In this document: piece by piece, positions 9,799 through 19,281 of the stretch
Layout of the letters: each line of letters opens with the position of its first letter
How positions within the stretch are numbered: the first letter of the stretch is position 1
Source of the DNA: Sulfurirhabdus autotrophica
GTDB lineage: Bacteria > Pseudomonadota > Gammaproteobacteria > Burkholderiales > SMCO01
Direction of reading: 5' to 3'
Assembly: GCF_004346685.1 (NCBI RefSeq)
Contig: NZ_SMCO01000007.1
Coordinates: 62,001 to 126,000, forward strand
Length of the DNA: 64,000 nucleotides
Position numbers and translations under genes: made by a program
Notes under the pieces: generated by a model
Database searches by the model: none
The model's input: only the letters and a program-made list of their open reading frames with translations
Told to the model about the DNA's origin: nothing

Positions 9799-10146
9799 TT
9801 ATATTGCTTCCTGAATGATGATAAATTCGGCTTCTGCAGTAGCCTTGTTGATGCTGATGTGCATCTCGCAATAAGCATTTTGTGGCATGGGGTCATCGCC
9901 ACACCCACAACAAATGACGATTTCCGTGAAAAATATCCCCACTTTGGTAAGAATGGTGTGCTCAGTCTCTGTGGTGCTTAACACCGTTGCTGAGATATTG
10001 CTGTCATCAACATAGCCGCCTTGGGAAATACCTTGATGCAATGGCAGCGTGCCTGTTTTTAACTCGACGATTTCATTTTTGAGTGTTTGTACGAAAGCGT
10101 CTGAATGCCAGTCACGCAATGAGCGGGGTAATTTAGGCATGGTCAC
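9799..10146 (-). CDS. conserved small protein of unknown function
   Basis: 115 residues with no signal peptide or membrane segment. The N-terminus PKLPRSLRDW and middle GTLPLHQGISQGGYVD look like a compact conserved domain. It contains a Cys cluster, CCGCGDDP, followed by a further Cys, and ends in a predicted beta strand. Composition is that of a real coding region and it does not overlap another gene. The Cys cluster could bind a metal, but that is speculation. It lies downstream of hemY on the same strand with a 38-base gap. Confidence 0.6.
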   Translation of the reverse strand: MTMPKLPRSLRDWHSDAFVQTLKNEIVELKTGTLPLHQGISQGGYVDDSNISATVLSTTETEHTILTKVGIFFTEIVICCGCGDDPMPQNAYCEMHISINKATAEAEFIIIQEAI

Positions 10147-10184
10147 GTTAAAGAGTTTGGAAGTGACGTTTTAACTGAAGGTAC

Positions 10185-11381
10185 TCAGCCAGGTAGACTG
10201 TTTTGCTGTAATGTCAGTTCCAGACTCTTGCGGTAATGTCCGCAGGCATCATTTTCCCGCTTCATTTTTTCAAGCAACTGTGCGAACGCAATATGGGTTT
10301 CACTGGTTGGTTCAACGCTAAGACTGGCTTCCAGGTAGCTTTGTGATTTACCCCAAAGTTCCTGACGCATGCAAAGTTTTCCCAGCGTCAGCAATAACGC
10401 AGCGTCTTTGGGATGAGTAGATAGCCACTTTTCCGCACGTTCCAGTTGCTTGAGAATATCCTTGCTGTGACAGGTACCGTAGAGTTTGATCAAGTTGCTG
10501 TCCCATTGTTGCTCCAGGCTGGTTTCTATCATGCTCAGAGCGGTCTGGTCATCACCTATCTTGATGAACTGCTGGGCAGCAGTGAATGTCACTTTTGTGT
10601 TGGCGCGGATGGCGGAGGGGATTTTAAGCCAGTATGCTTTCAGCGTCTTGTCATCATCCTGTGCCTTGCGCTTGAGATTTTCCAGGTAGGCATTTATCTT
10701 TAATTGTTCAGCCTGAGTGGATTCGATAGCACCTCGTTTCTCAAGCTGGGTGACCAGGGTAAGTACTTGCTCCCAGTTTTTTGCTTGCTGCTGCGCTTTA
10801 AGTTCGAGTCTCATGGCAGACAGGTGCTTGGGTGCCAGTACACTAAGTTGTTTCAGACTGTCCATCGCTTCCGGAAAGGCGCGCTGGTCAATCAGCAGAT
10901 CAGCTTGCGTCATCAAGCGCACAAGAGATTCATCGGGAGCCAGCCGTTCTGCGCGCATGAGGTATTCATCTCTGCGATTAAAAGCGCGTTGCTCATGGGC
11001 TGCGCGCGCAGCGAGTGTGGCTGTGATGGCAGGTGATTCCTGCATCTCCATGGCTTTGCTGGCCAGTTTTTCGGCTTTTTCATAGCGACCTTCGAAAAAG
11101 GCAAGAAGGGCATTGTCTGTGATTTTTCTGGCCTTCTTGTGTCGGCGTTCAAGTCGAAAGCTGCGTACGTAGGCTGGGAGGCGCAATGTATGTGTTGCAA
11201 GCCGAATTAAAATGTATCCCAGGAAAAAAATGCCAAGCAGAAGCGCAATCATTAAATTGAGCGCAAGCTCAATGCGATAGGGCGGGTAAACCAGCAAAAC
11301 GTAGCTGGATGTGTTTTTGCCGGCAAGGGTAAATGCCACTGCCAGGCCGAATACAGCAAGAATCCAGAATAGTCCTCTCAA
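10185..11381 (-). CDS. hemY: HemY-like inner-membrane TPR protein
   Basis: 398 residues. Two N-terminal transmembrane segments (about 4-22 and 40-63, with the family's HTLRLP motif after) are followed by a helical tetratricopeptide-repeat domain. This is the proteobacterial HemY of the hemCDXY operon, linked to late haem or tetrapyrrole metabolism. It is not protoporphyrinogen oxidase, which shares the name in Gram-positives. Its start overlaps the end of hemX by 4 bases, showing translational coupling. Confidence 0.88.
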   Translation of the reverse strand: MRGLFWILAVFGLAVAFTLAGKNTSSYVLLVYPPYRIELALNLMIALLLGIFFLGYILIRLATHTLRLPAYVRSFRLERRHKKARKITDNALLAFFEGRYEKAEKLASKAMEMQESPAITATLAARAAHEQRAFNRRDEYLMRAERLAPDESLVRLMTQADLLIDQRAFPEAMDSLKQLSVLAPKHLSAMRLELKAQQQAKNWEQVLTLVTQLEKRGAIESTQAEQLKINAYLENLKRKAQDDDKTLKAYWLKIPSAIRANTKVTFTAAQQFIKIGDDQTALSMIETSLEQQWDSNLIKLYGTCHSKDILKQLERAEKWLSTHPKDAALLLTLGKLCMRQELWGKSQSYLEASLSVEPTSETHIAFAQLLEKMKRENDACGHYRKSLELTLQQNSLPG

Positions 11382-12448
11382 CGTGGATTCCTTTCATGTG
11401 CTTGTTTGTAATTCTGCACCACCTGAAGACTCTCTGAAATATCAGGAGCGTTAATGCTGACTTGGCTTTCTGCCAACTGGCGCAAGGATGATTTCGCAAG
11501 CTTTGTGGATTTTGCATTGCTATCGAAATAGCGTGTCAGCCACTCTTGTGCTGCTTTCAGGTCCGCTTTATAACTTTGTTCATCATGTTGCAGTAAAGCA
11601 ATGCGTGCTGTGAGTAGCCGAAGTTTCATGTTTTCACGGACAAAATAAGCTTGCTCAGGCGGCAGCAAAGGGATTTCAGGGTGGTCAATTTTACTCACCT
11701 GAACCATTTGTTTGATGTCCTGCCATGCTTCCAGACCCAATTGCTTCCACCACTTTTCGCTTGCATCTTTCTTTGGCGGAGGAATGTTGTCTTTCATGGG
11801 GGTGCCAATATCCAGAGGCAGGGAATCTATTCTGCCAATCATATCGTCAAGGCGCAGACTGATTCCAACCGTATCTACGAAAGGCATTGCCTGCAGCCGC
11901 TCGATATCCTTGTTGATGGCTTTGCGGATGCCAATAAACTGGGGTTTGTCTAATCGTTGTAGTCGGCTGTCAGCTGTCTGCATGGCAATCAACGCAGCTT
12001 TAACGTTGCCGGAAATCTGTAATTGCTGGCTGGCAATGGATAAAATTTGCTCGATATCTGCCAGCGCCCATTCATCGCGGTTGCGTGAGAGCTCCTGGTA
12101 GAGTGTTTCAAGTGCAACTTGCTGGTTTTGCGAATCTACCAGTTTGCTTTCGAGTACGCCCAGTTTAACCAGTGCTTCTCTGGTGCCTTCCTGAGCCTGG
12201 GAAGAAACGACTTGATTTTCTTTATTGGTGGACTCAAATTGAGCCAGGCGTTTACCCAAGGTTTGCTCAAGATCATTGATGCGATGCCGCGACTCAATAC
12301 TCTGCCAGACAGAAAGAACCAAGGCAATGACGGCGATAATAAAGCCGAAACTAACATAACGGCTCCAACCGGAAAAGCGGCTGGGGCCAGAAGGGGTGGC
12401 TGGTTTTGGTGCTTCAATTGCTGCTTGTTCTGAATTTTCGGTGGTCAT
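11378..12448 (-). CDS. hemX: HemX-like membrane protein
   Basis: 356 residues. A cytoplasmic N-terminus rich in Pro/Ala/Ser is followed by a single transmembrane helix (about 32-50) and a coiled-coil region (about 55-110). A helical domain with SRNRDEWALADIEQILSIA, the strongest family motif, follows. HemX proteins are often called uroporphyrinogen-III C-methyltransferases but lack the SAM-binding domain of real ones, and none is visible here. It overlaps both hemD and hemY by 4 bases, so all are translated together. Confidence 0.88.
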   Translation of the reverse strand: MTTENSEQAAIEAPKPATPSGPSRFSGWSRYVSFGFIIAVIALVLSVWQSIESRHRINDLEQTLGKRLAQFESTNKENQVVSSQAQEGTREALVKLGVLESKLVDSQNQQVALETLYQELSRNRDEWALADIEQILSIASQQLQISGNVKAALIAMQTADSRLQRLDKPQFIGIRKAINKDIERLQAMPFVDTVGISLRLDDMIGRIDSLPLDIGTPMKDNIPPPKKDASEKWWKQLGLEAWQDIKQMVQVSKIDHPEIPLLPPEQAYFVRENMKLRLLTARIALLQHDEQSYKADLKAAQEWLTRYFDSNAKSTKLAKSSLRQLAESQVSINAPDISESLQVVQNYKQAHERNPR

Positions 12449-13254
12449 GCTTTATCTCTGCTGAACCATTCAATTAGGCCATTTAATAAATCTTCATCGG
12501 TCATTGGGGTAACAATCACCTGTGCCAGGCCGAGTTCACTGGCGGTTTGTGCAATTCTTTCATGAGGAACAAATACGGGTGTTTTAATCATCCACTGCCG
12601 CCCCAGTTTGCCTACCATATCATATAAGTTGTGCAGGCCTTCACCGCTGGTAACAATAATAGCATCTAGCTCATTGCGCGCCCAGTGACGCAAAAGTTCG
12701 CCAGAACTGGTGTTGGGTCGCGCGCGCCGGTAGCACTCTGCATATTCTATATGTGCTCCCCGGCTTACCAGGGTATCACCCAGAACTTCCCGGCCACCAT
12801 CGCCGCGAAAAATCACGATACGCTTATCTTTCACATCCTGAAACTCAGGCATCGCCAACAGATTCTCGCTATCAAAGCGTGTGGTGGGTGTAATCACGTC
12901 CGTTACGCCAAAATGTTTCAACTCTTTTGTGCTGCCACGGCCAATGGAGGCGATTTTTAGATTGGGAGGCAGCTCACGGCGCGCCTTGATCAGGTTCATC
13001 GCTTTTTGTACGGCATTCGGGCTGATGAAAACAGCTATGTCAAATGTTTCCAGTCGTTCGATAAGTGCATTAAGCGGCTGTAAGTCTTCAGTGTCTAAAA
13101 TCTCCAGCACCGGAAACAGAATGGGCGTGCCGCCATTGTTCCGGATTAATTCTGCTAAAGGTCCGGCCTGGTGCGCCGGGCGGGTAATGACAATACCGCG
13201 TCCTGAAAGCAGCTTGGTGGCAGGTTCGCTAAGGTTGGTGCCGAGATACTGCAT
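12445..13254 (-). CDS. hemD: uroporphyrinogen-III synthase
   Basis: 269 residues. HemD closes hydroxymethylbilane with inversion of ring D to give uroporphyrinogen III. The sequence is divergent, as in all HemD proteins, but shows the expected start GRGIVITRPAHQAGPLAELI, the middle FISPNAVQKAM and the conserved C-terminal block VTSGEGLHNLYDM. It ends 4 bases into hemX and begins 3 bases after the hemC stop. Confidence 0.92.
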   Translation of the reverse strand: MQYLGTNLSEPATKLLSGRGIVITRPAHQAGPLAELIRNNGGTPILFPVLEILDTEDLQPLNALIERLETFDIAVFISPNAVQKAMNLIKARRELPPNLKIASIGRGSTKELKHFGVTDVITPTTRFDSENLLAMPEFQDVKDKRIVIFRGDGGREVLGDTLVSRGAHIEYAECYRRARPNTSSGELLRHWARNELDAIIVTSGEGLHNLYDMVGKLGRQWMIKTPVFVPHERIAQTASELGLAQVIVTPMTDEDLLNGLIEWFSRDKA

Positions 13255-13257
13255 TAT

Positions 13258-14226
13258 TTAATGATCCAATGCCAGTGCGGCTAAAATTTCGCCTGCACCT
13301 TGGGCAAGTAATTGTTCCGCCAGATTGGTACCGAGTATTTCAGCCTCTTCCGGCAGGCCTTGCACAGCGGCTTCAATGATTTGACTGCCATCTGGCTTTG
13401 CAACAAATCCGCGCAGTTTCAGTACACCGTCTACTATTTCGGCAAAACCGCCTAATGGAACCTGGCAACTTCCTTCCAAAGTCCGGCTCATAGCGCGTTC
13501 TGCGCTCACACAATGGGCTGTTACGGGATGATTAAGGGGCTGAACCAGTTCGATTAAATCGGCCCGATCTGATCTGCATTCGATTCCCAATGCACCCTGG
13601 CCCACGGCGGGCAAGCTTTGTTCAGGGCTAAGCAAGGAGGCAATCCGGTCGCCCAATCCCAGGCGCTTGAGTCCGGCTGCAGCAAGAATAATCGCGCTGA
13701 ATTGACCTTCATCCAGTTTTTTTAGACGGGTGCCGACATTTCCACGCAATGCCTTGATATTAAGATGAGGAAAACGGGCAAGTAGCACGCTTTGACGGCG
13801 CATGCTGGAGGTCCCTACAATACTGCCCTGCGGTAAATCAGCCAGGCTTTTAAATTGATTGGAAACAAAAGCATCGCGCGGGTCTTCTCGTTCCCCAATG
13901 GCGGCAAGGCAAAATCCTTCCGGCATGGTCATGGTGACATCTTTCATGGAGTGGACTGCGATGTCAGCGCGTCCTTCCGACATAGCCTGTTCCAATTCTT
14001 TGATGAACAGCCCTTTGCCACCAATTTTACTGAGGGGCATGTCTAAAATCTGATCACCTTTAGTGGTCATGCCCAAGATTCGGACCTCAAGTTCGGGGTA
14101 TAATTGCCGTAAGCGTTGTTGTATGTACTCAGCTTGCCACATGGCAAGAGCGCTTTCACGCGAAGCAATGGTAAGCGTACCGAGCTTACTGGCGATAGTA
14201 TGTGAACTATTACTCAAAAAAATCAT
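13258..14226 (-). CDS. hemC: porphobilinogen deaminase (hydroxymethylbilane synthase)
   Basis: 322 residues from the chosen start. HemC joins four porphobilinogen units on a dipyrromethane cofactor, which is bound to Cys254 in [10 protein letters not shown]. Other signatures are [12 protein letters not shown] at the start, [18 protein letters not shown] and GTSSMRRQ. The frame stays open to an ATG at 14292, but that would overlap the divergent thioredoxin gene and add a hydrophobic segment foreign to the family. I therefore prefer ATG 14226, though its ribosome site is poor; TTG 14214 is also possible. Confidence 0.95.
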   Translation of the reverse strand: MIFLSNSSHTIASKLGTLTIASRESALAMWQAEYIQQRLRQLYPELEVRILGMTTKGDQILDMPLSKIGGKGLFIKELEQAMSEGRADIAVHSMKDVTMTMPEGFCLAAIGEREDPRDAFVSNQFKSLADLPQGSIVGTSSMRRQSVLLARFPHLNIKALRGNVGTRLKKLDEGQFSAIILAAAGLKRLGLGDRIASLLSPEQSLPAVGQGALGIECRSDRADLIELVQPLNHPVTAHCVSAERAMSRTLEGSCQVPLGGFAEIVDGVLKLRGFVAKPDGSQIIEAAVQGLPEEAEILGTNLAEQLLAQGAGEILAALALDH

Positions 14227-14273
14227 CCAAAAAAAATTATAAATTAATGCCAACTTGAACAGGCGCAAATTGA

Positions 14274-14756
14274 ATGAAACAAACCATAACACGAATAGCT
14301 GTCATTTTAACATGGATAATGGGAAGCTGGATGCCTGCAGCTTGGGCTGATGGTCTTCCTTATGTACAGGATTTTACAACAGAAGCTAAAGCTGCACAGG
14401 CAAAACAAGTTCCCATTCTGGTGTTATTCATGAGCCCGCATTGCGTATATTGTGAACGGGTATTGCAAGAATTTTTGCTGCCGATGGGGCGAAATGCTGA
14501 CTATGATACCAAAGTCATTATGCGTCAAATCGATATGGGCAGTGAATCAAAATTACTGGATTTTAAGGGAAGATCAACCACGCAGAGCAAGTTTGCCAGT
14601 ATGCATAAAGTACGCATGGTTCCGACGATAAAGGTATTTGATGCGCAGGGAAATGAATTGGCAGATCCGATTGTCGGTTTACTGACCCCGGATTATTACG
14701 GCGGTTATCTGGATAATGCCATTGATCAAGGACTGGCTAAAATCAGGGCTAACTAA
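14274..14756 (+). CDS. periplasmic thioredoxin-like protein (SoxW-like)
   Basis: 160 residues. A signal peptide (1-25, ending AAWA) is followed by a thioredoxin fold with the active site CVYC (C57/C60) and a cis-Pro segment [11 protein letters not shown]. It resembles the SoxW/thioredoxin-fold group that keeps periplasmic proteins reduced, for example in sulfur oxidation. No sox genes are seen nearby, so that role is not claimed. It is divergent from hemC, about 47 bases from its preferred start. Confidence 0.8.
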   Translation: MKQTITRIAVILTWIMGSWMPAAWADGLPYVQDFTTEAKAAQAKQVPILVLFMSPHCVYCERVLQEFLLPMGRNADYDTKVIMRQIDMGSESKLLDFKGRSTTQSKFASMHKVRMVPTIKVFDAQGNELADPIVGLLTPDYYGGYLDNAIDQGLAKIRAN

Positions 14757-14790
14757 ACGGGGAATTTTTTTACCGCGATTGAAGCTGTGG

Positions 14791-15561
14791 TCAGTTTTTA
14801 ATTTCCTTGACGAGGTGGAGCTGGCGTCGGCTGATGGCCAGCTTTTCATCCAGACCTTTTAACAGGACTACCCACCCGGATTGGGATTCTGCGTTTTCAG
14901 TTCCACCTTCGGTTTTCTCTAATCCGATGATAAATTCTTTTGCCACCAGGCAATTACGATGAATACGCACGAAGCGCGAGGCGTATTCCTGTTCCAGCTT
15001 GGTCAGGGATTCTTCCAGCAGATACTCTCGCTCGCAGGTTTTAATTGTGACGTATTTAAGCTCGGCTTTAAGGTAGAGGATTTCATTGATCGGGATAAGC
15101 TGGATTTTTCCGCGTTCAACCACGCTTAAATTGGCAGGTGCCCGTGGCGAGAGATGCTGTAGTGCAAGCAAGCTTGCGGCAGACAGGGCCTGCGCTTTTT
15201 TTAGAGCGGCAGCCAGGCGTTCAACCCGGATTGGCTTTAAAAGGTAATCAATGGCGTTCACTTCAAACGCCTGAATAGCATAATTGTCGTATGCCGTGGT
15301 AAAAATAATGGCAGGCGGCTCTGGCAATTTCTGAACGTGCTGGGCAAATTCAATCCCGTCCATTTCCGGCATGCGGATATCCAGAAGAATGACATCCGGT
15401 TTCACTTTATCAAGGGCAGCCAAAGCCACAGCACCATTTTTGGATTCTTCTACAATTTCCAGATTTAATTCTGCTGCGCAATCCGATAGTAACTCCCTCA
15501 AGCGTTTTCTGGCGGGCGCTTCATCGTCAACGAGCATGATTTTTAATGGGACCGTGTTCAT
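14791..15561 (-). CDS. LytTR-family response regulator (AlgR-like)
   Basis: 256 residues. An N-terminal receiver domain has the phospho-acceptor Asp in VILLDIRMPEMDG and the switch Lys in YLLKPI. A C-terminal LytTR DNA-binding domain follows (about 150-250), with the RFVRIHRNCLVA block. AlgR-type regulators control exported polysaccharides, type IV pili or fimbriae. Its start overlaps the end of the sensor gene by 4 bases, so the two are made as a pair. The target genes cannot be seen. Confidence 0.92.
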   Translation of the reverse strand: MNTVPLKIMLVDDEAPARKRLRELLSDCAAELNLEIVEESKNGAVALAALDKVKPDVILLDIRMPEMDGIEFAQHVQKLPEPPAIIFTTAYDNYAIQAFEVNAIDYLLKPIRVERLAAALKKAQALSAASLLALQHLSPRAPANLSVVERGKIQLIPINEILYLKAELKYVTIKTCEREYLLEESLTKLEQEYASRFVRIHRNCLVAKEFIIGLEKTEGGTENAESQSGWVVLLKGLDEKLAISRRQLHLVKEIKN

Positions 15562-16574
15562 TTTTGCGTGGTTACATAAGGGATAATGATGTGCACTTGA
15601 TATGAATTCCCGCTAATTTTTGTTGTCAGACTGGCTTCTGCATCGAAATGCAGGGCAAGTCGTTCGCGAATGTTCTGCAATGCCATTTTATTACCAGAAT
15701 GGTGATTGCCATCTTGTTGATAAGGATTTCGCAGCACCAGATTTACTTGATTACGCGTACTATATATATTGATGGTGATCTCACCTGCCTGGCTGGAAGG
15801 TTCGATGCCGTGGTATACGGCATTTTCCAGTAATGGCTGTAGCGCAAGTGGTGGAATGAGCGCCCCTTTGGGCATTTTGTCGGTATGCCAGGTTATCTGG
15901 AGCCGCTCGCCCAGGCGTAATTGCTCCAGATTGAGGTATTCCTTGCATAACTCGATTTCTCTTTCCAATGTGGTCAGTTGCCGATTGTCCGCCATGACTA
16001 CGCGAAACAGATCAGCCATATCTTCCAATGCACGTTCAGCACGCTTTGGGTCAGTGCGAATCAAGCTGAGCACTGCATTGATACTATTAAACAGAAAGTG
16101 GGGGCGAATGCGCGCCTGCAGTGCTTGCAATCTGGCTTCGGCCAGCGCGGGAGAAAGTGCACGGCTACGCAAATTAAAGTAGGCGAGCAGAAAAGCGGTC
16201 ATTGATCCGCTAAAAAACCAGTTTCGCTGTAGTGCGCTGGTTTCAAAAGTACCAAAGTAGCGTTGGTCCAGCATATAGATGGCTGTTGTCAGGCACAGCT
16301 CCAACGCAATGACGGCAAATACCCCTGACGGGTAAGTAATCTTTGCAAGCACCCGGTTTGAAAGACATAAAAGAATCAGGCTCAGTAATAAAATGGGCTG
16401 AACCAAAGCAGATATGGCTAATAATTCTTGCCATAAAAGGGCAACAGTTGGCGCTTTAGCTGCAGCTGCCAGCACACTTGCCGCATCCACAAAAACCAGG
16501 ATGCGCAGGCTCGTCCCCATGTTGCAAAAATTTGGCAGGGAGATTGGAAGGTCGTTTTGATTTATAATTGCCAT
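15558..16574 (-). CDS. LytS/AlgZ-type sensor histidine kinase
   Basis: 338 residues from the chosen start. Four hydrophobic segments (about 20-130) are followed by a His_kinase domain: [20 protein letters not shown] carries the phospho-acceptor His, [17 protein letters not shown] is the N-box, and a C-terminal ATPase fold has [10 protein letters not shown]. This type lacks the classical HisKA domain, as in AlgZ/FimS and LytS. ATG 16574 has a GGA box 5 bases upstream and avoids running into the divergent argH start. Confidence 0.9.
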   Translation of the reverse strand: MAIINQNDLPISLPNFCNMGTSLRILVFVDAASVLAAAAKAPTVALLWQELLAISALVQPILLLSLILLCLSNRVLAKITYPSGVFAVIALELCLTTAIYMLDQRYFGTFETSALQRNWFFSGSMTAFLLAYFNLRSRALSPALAEARLQALQARIRPHFLFNSINAVLSLIRTDPKRAERALEDMADLFRVVMADNRQLTTLEREIELCKEYLNLEQLRLGERLQITWHTDKMPKGALIPPLALQPLLENAVYHGIEPSSQAGEITINIYSTRNQVNLVLRNPYQQDGNHHSGNKMALQNIRERLALHFDAEASLTTKISGNSYQVHIIIPYVTTQK

Positions 16575-16605
16575 AATTTTCCATTTTGAACAAGGCAGTA
16601 ACACT

Positions 16606-18009
16606 ATGCAAGATAAAAAGAATGACGCTCCAGTTGAAAGCAAGGCGTGGTCTGGCAGATTTTCTGAACCCGTGGCAGAGCTGGTAAAGCGTTACACTGC
16701 CTCGGTGGGGTTTGATCATCGCCTGGCTGCTTACGATATACAAGGCTCGCTGGCGCATGCCCATATGTTGCAAGCAGCAGGTATTCTGGGCGCAGAAGAC
16801 TGGGCTGCGATTCAAAGAGGCCTTGCAATGATCGAGCAAGAAATTAGCGATGGTCGATTCAAATGGTCTCTGGATCTGGAAGATGTTCACCTTAATATAG
16901 AGAAGCGTCTGACCGATTTAATTGGTGATGCAGGGAAGCGATTGCACACGGGTCGTTCACGTAATGACCAGGTTGCTACAGATATCCGGTTATACCTGCG
17001 GGCTTCTATTGATGGCCTGCTTGAATTGATTCGCCATGCCCAATTGGCTTTTCTGGATCTCGCTGAAAAAAATGCCGACACCATCATGCCAGGCTTTACT
17101 CATCTGCAAGTAGCGCAGCCTGTAACTTTTGGACATCATCTGATGGCTTATTTTGAGATGCTCAAGCGGGATGCGGATCGGTTGCAGGATTGTCGTAAGC
17201 GTGTGAATCGTTTGCCACTGGGCGCGGCTGCACTGGCAGGAACCAGCTATCCCATTGATCGGGAAATGGTCGCAAAAGAACTGGGGTTTGATGGTGTTTG
17301 TGAAAATTCACTGGATGCAGTTTCGGATCGCGATTTCGCCATCGAATTTGCATCTTGCGCTGCACTGATCATGACACATCTTTCCCGTTTGTCAGAAGAG
17401 CTCATCCTCTGGATGAGCCCGCGCTTCGGCTTCATTAGTATTGCAGATCGTTTTTGTACCGGCTCCAGCATTATGCCGCAAAAGAAAAATCCGGATGTGC
17501 CGGAATTGATTCGCGGTAAAACGGGGCGTATTAATGGGCATCTCGTCGCATTGCTAACGCTCATGAAGTCCCAGCCACTAGCATATAACAAAGATAATCA
17601 GGAAGATAAAGAACCATTGTTTGATACGGTGGATACATTAGCCAATACCCTCACAATTCTCGCAGACATGATGACAGGTATAACAGCAAAACCTGAAGCA
17701 ATGCGGGCTGCTGCAGCGCAAGGGTTTGCCACGGCAACCGACCTGGCCGACTACATGGTCAAAAAAGGGTTGCCTTTCCGTGATGCTCATGAAGTGGTTG
17801 CATTGGCTGTTCGTCATGCTGAAACCAAGGGGTGTGATCTGAGTGATCTGCCTTTGGCAGAATTGCGTGGGTTCTCTGATTTAATCGAAGATGATGTTTT
17901 TGGTGTACTCACGCTGGAAGGTTCACTGAACAGTCGTAACCATATTGGTGGAACTGCACCCAATCAGGTCAGGGCTGCGATTGGTCGAGCGCGCAAATTG
18001 CTGGGTTAG
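16606..18009 (+). CDS. argH: argininosuccinate lyase
   Basis: 467 residues. ArgH cleaves argininosuccinate to arginine and fumarate, the last step of arginine synthesis. The N-terminus has [23 protein letters not shown] holds substrate-binding residues; TAxxHLQ-type [14 protein letters not shown] contains the catalytic His; and the fumarase/lyase signature [12 protein letters not shown] contains the catalytic Ser. Length is normal. It is divergent from the sensor kinase gene with about 30 bases between, so promoters probably overlap. Confidence 0.97.
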   Translation: MQDKKNDAPVESKAWSGRFSEPVAELVKRYTASVGFDHRLAAYDIQGSLAHAHMLQAAGILGAEDWAAIQRGLAMIEQEISDGRFKWSLDLEDVHLNIEKRLTDLIGDAGKRLHTGRSRNDQVATDIRLYLRASIDGLLELIRHAQLAFLDLAEKNADTIMPGFTHLQVAQPVTFGHHLMAYFEMLKRDADRLQDCRKRVNRLPLGAAALAGTSYPIDREMVAKELGFDGVCENSLDAVSDRDFAIEFASCAALIMTHLSRLSEELILWMSPRFGFISIADRFCTGSSIMPQKKNPDVPELIRGKTGRINGHLVALLTLMKSQPLAYNKDNQEDKEPLFDTVDTLANTLTILADMMTGITAKPEAMRAAAAQGFATATDLADYMVKKGLPFRDAHEVVALAVRHAETKGCDLSDLPLAELRGFSDLIEDDVFGVLTLEGSLNSRNHIGGTAPNQVRAAIGRARKLLG

Positions 18010-18052
18010 AAATCGGACCTGGTTAGTTTAAGTTAACAACTTAGGGATACGA

Positions 18053-18625
18053 TTAAGTCGGGGACACGTGAAGTCGGCAAATTTTACGAGTCTCGGTAAT
18101 GCCTAATTTGTCACCGGTCAGACCGCACCTGAAAATTCGTTTGCTTTCCTGGCGGCAATAAACACAGGTATTGCACACGCCAAATGATTTTATACTTTCG
18201 ATGATTTGAAGATTGTTCAAGGTTTCGTTCAGCACCAATACAGCTGTCCTCAATTTTGTGGGGCTGATGTATTTGGTTGCTGATTGCCAGCTAGAAGTCA
18301 GTTCAACTTCCTTTAATAACTTTTCGCCTGCTTCACTAAGTGTCAAACGTACCTGACGCTTATCCATTTCATCCATGTAACGATCTATCAGCCCTTTTCT
18401 GTGTAGCAGAATAAGGCTTTGGGAAATGCTGCCTTTGGTTTGTCCTAAATATTCAGTCAGACCTTGGGGGGTGTTGCTATAGCGGTTGGCTCGCTTGATG
18501 TATTTCAAAGCCTGAAGATGAACGGGTTGCAAATTATGCGCATTTTCCAGATTGCGCACATCTGCGCGAATCCGGTTCCCGACTCGTTCGATTAGGTCCG
18601 ATAATAATAAAGTATTTTTATCCAT
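18053..18625 (-). CDS. MarR-family regulator with Cys-rich C-terminal tail
   Basis: 190 residues. A winged-helix domain (about 20-110) has LTEYLGQTKGSISQSLILL as recognition region and DKRQVRLTLSEAG as wing, matching MarR. After a dimer helix the tail holds five Cys (151, 154, 157, 167, 183) and His186 in the pattern CNTCVYC...RCGLT...ICRLH. This suggests a metal or iron-sulfur site that could make DNA binding redox- or metal-responsive. An operator-like dyad lies just upstream (18631-18667). The nearby iron gene cyaY fits a metal theme but does not prove it. Confidence 0.8.
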   Translation of the reverse strand: MDKNTLLLSDLIERVGNRIRADVRNLENAHNLQPVHLQALKYIKRANRYSNTPQGLTEYLGQTKGSISQSLILLHRKGLIDRYMDEMDKRQVRLTLSEAGEKLLKEVELTSSWQSATKYISPTKLRTAVLVLNETLNNLQIIESIKSFGVCNTCVYCRQESKRIFRCGLTGDKLGITETRKICRLHVSPT

Positions 18626-18630
18626 CTGCC

Positions 18631-18667
18631 TGATACCTGCTTCGAAATGAATTTATTTCATGGTATC
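18631..18667. promoter_or_regulatory. nested dyad upstream of the MarR-like gene
   Basis: Outer arms GATACC (18632-18637) and GGTATC (18662-18667) flank an inner near-palindrome at 18644-18659 (arms GAAAT and ATTTC). It lies 6 to 42 bases before the marR-like start, where an autoregulatory operator is expected. Binding by that regulator is inferred. Confidence 0.4.
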
Positions 18668-18709
18668 GGTTCGCTACAGCATAATCAAGAAAAATGGATG
18701 GGCAGCGAT

Positions 18710-19033
18710 TTACGAAGACAATTTGACTGGAACGCCAGCTTGTTCTGAAATAAGTCTGGAAAGTTCGCTCATCAGTTCAGTATTGTTGCGGGTATTGAGC
18801 CAGGCATCATCTTGCCATTTATAATGAAACCCGCCTGATTTTGCTGCGACCCACATTTCCTGCACGGCGCCCTGACGGTTAACAATAATTTTGCTGCCGT
18901 TTTCGAATTCCAGTTCCAGAATGCCGCCGCCGCTTAATTCATAGTCGATGTCGACATGGGTAACAGCATCCAGTGCTTCCTCAATCTGCTTGAAAGTTTT
19001 TTCAGTCAGTTGGTTGTATTCATTTTCGGTCAT
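18710..19033 (-). CDS. cyaY: frataxin-like iron donor CyaY
   Basis: 107 residues, the normal size of bacterial frataxin, which binds iron and regulates iron-sulfur cluster assembly through IscS. The acidic first helix (EKTFKQIEEALD) and the strands VDIDYELSGGGILELEFENG, KIIVNRQ and EMWVAA with GGFHYKWQ are all typical. It is divergent from lptM, about 60 bases apart; this cyaY/lptM/lysA arrangement recurs in betaproteobacteria. Confidence 0.95.
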   Translation of the reverse strand: MTENEYNQLTEKTFKQIEEALDAVTHVDIDYELSGGGILELEFENGSKIIVNRQGAVQEMWVAAKSGGFHYKWQDDAWLNTRNNTELMSELSRLISEQAGVPVKLSS

Positions 19034-19092
19034 TTTTCAGCCTTTGCTTTGTGATAAGATACGATTTTTCGCAAGAATAGAGAGAGAATACT

Positions 19093-19257
19093 ATGCGGCT
19101 TGCCAGTTTTCTAGTTCTGATGTCAACTTTGCTTTCCGGATGCGGTATCAGAGGCCCCCTCTACCTGCCGGAAAACAAACCTGCTCAATCCAAATCTGTT
19201 CCTACAGGGGAAGTCGTACCGCAAGCTTTGCCTGCTCCAGAACAAATTAAACAATGA
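19093..19257 (+). CDS. lptM: LPS translocon maturation lipoprotein LptM
   Basis: 54 residues. A signal peptide ends in the lipobox LLSGC (Cys17), followed directly by GIRGPLYLPE, the conserved motif of LptM (formerly YifL), which helps oxidative maturation of the LptDE outer-membrane complex. A Pro/Ala-rich tail follows. It is placed directly upstream of lysA, its usual neighbour, and 24 bases separate the two, so they are probably cotranscribed. Confidence 0.9.
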   Translation: MRLASFLVLMSTLLSGCGIRGPLYLPENKPAQSKSVPTGEVVPQALPAPEQIKQ

Positions 19258-19281
19258 ATCGTTTGACTTAAGGTTACCCAA

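Noticed and set aside
14227-14292. N-terminal extension of hemC
   Set aside because: It adds a hydrophobic stretch absent from the family and would overlap the divergent thioredoxin gene.
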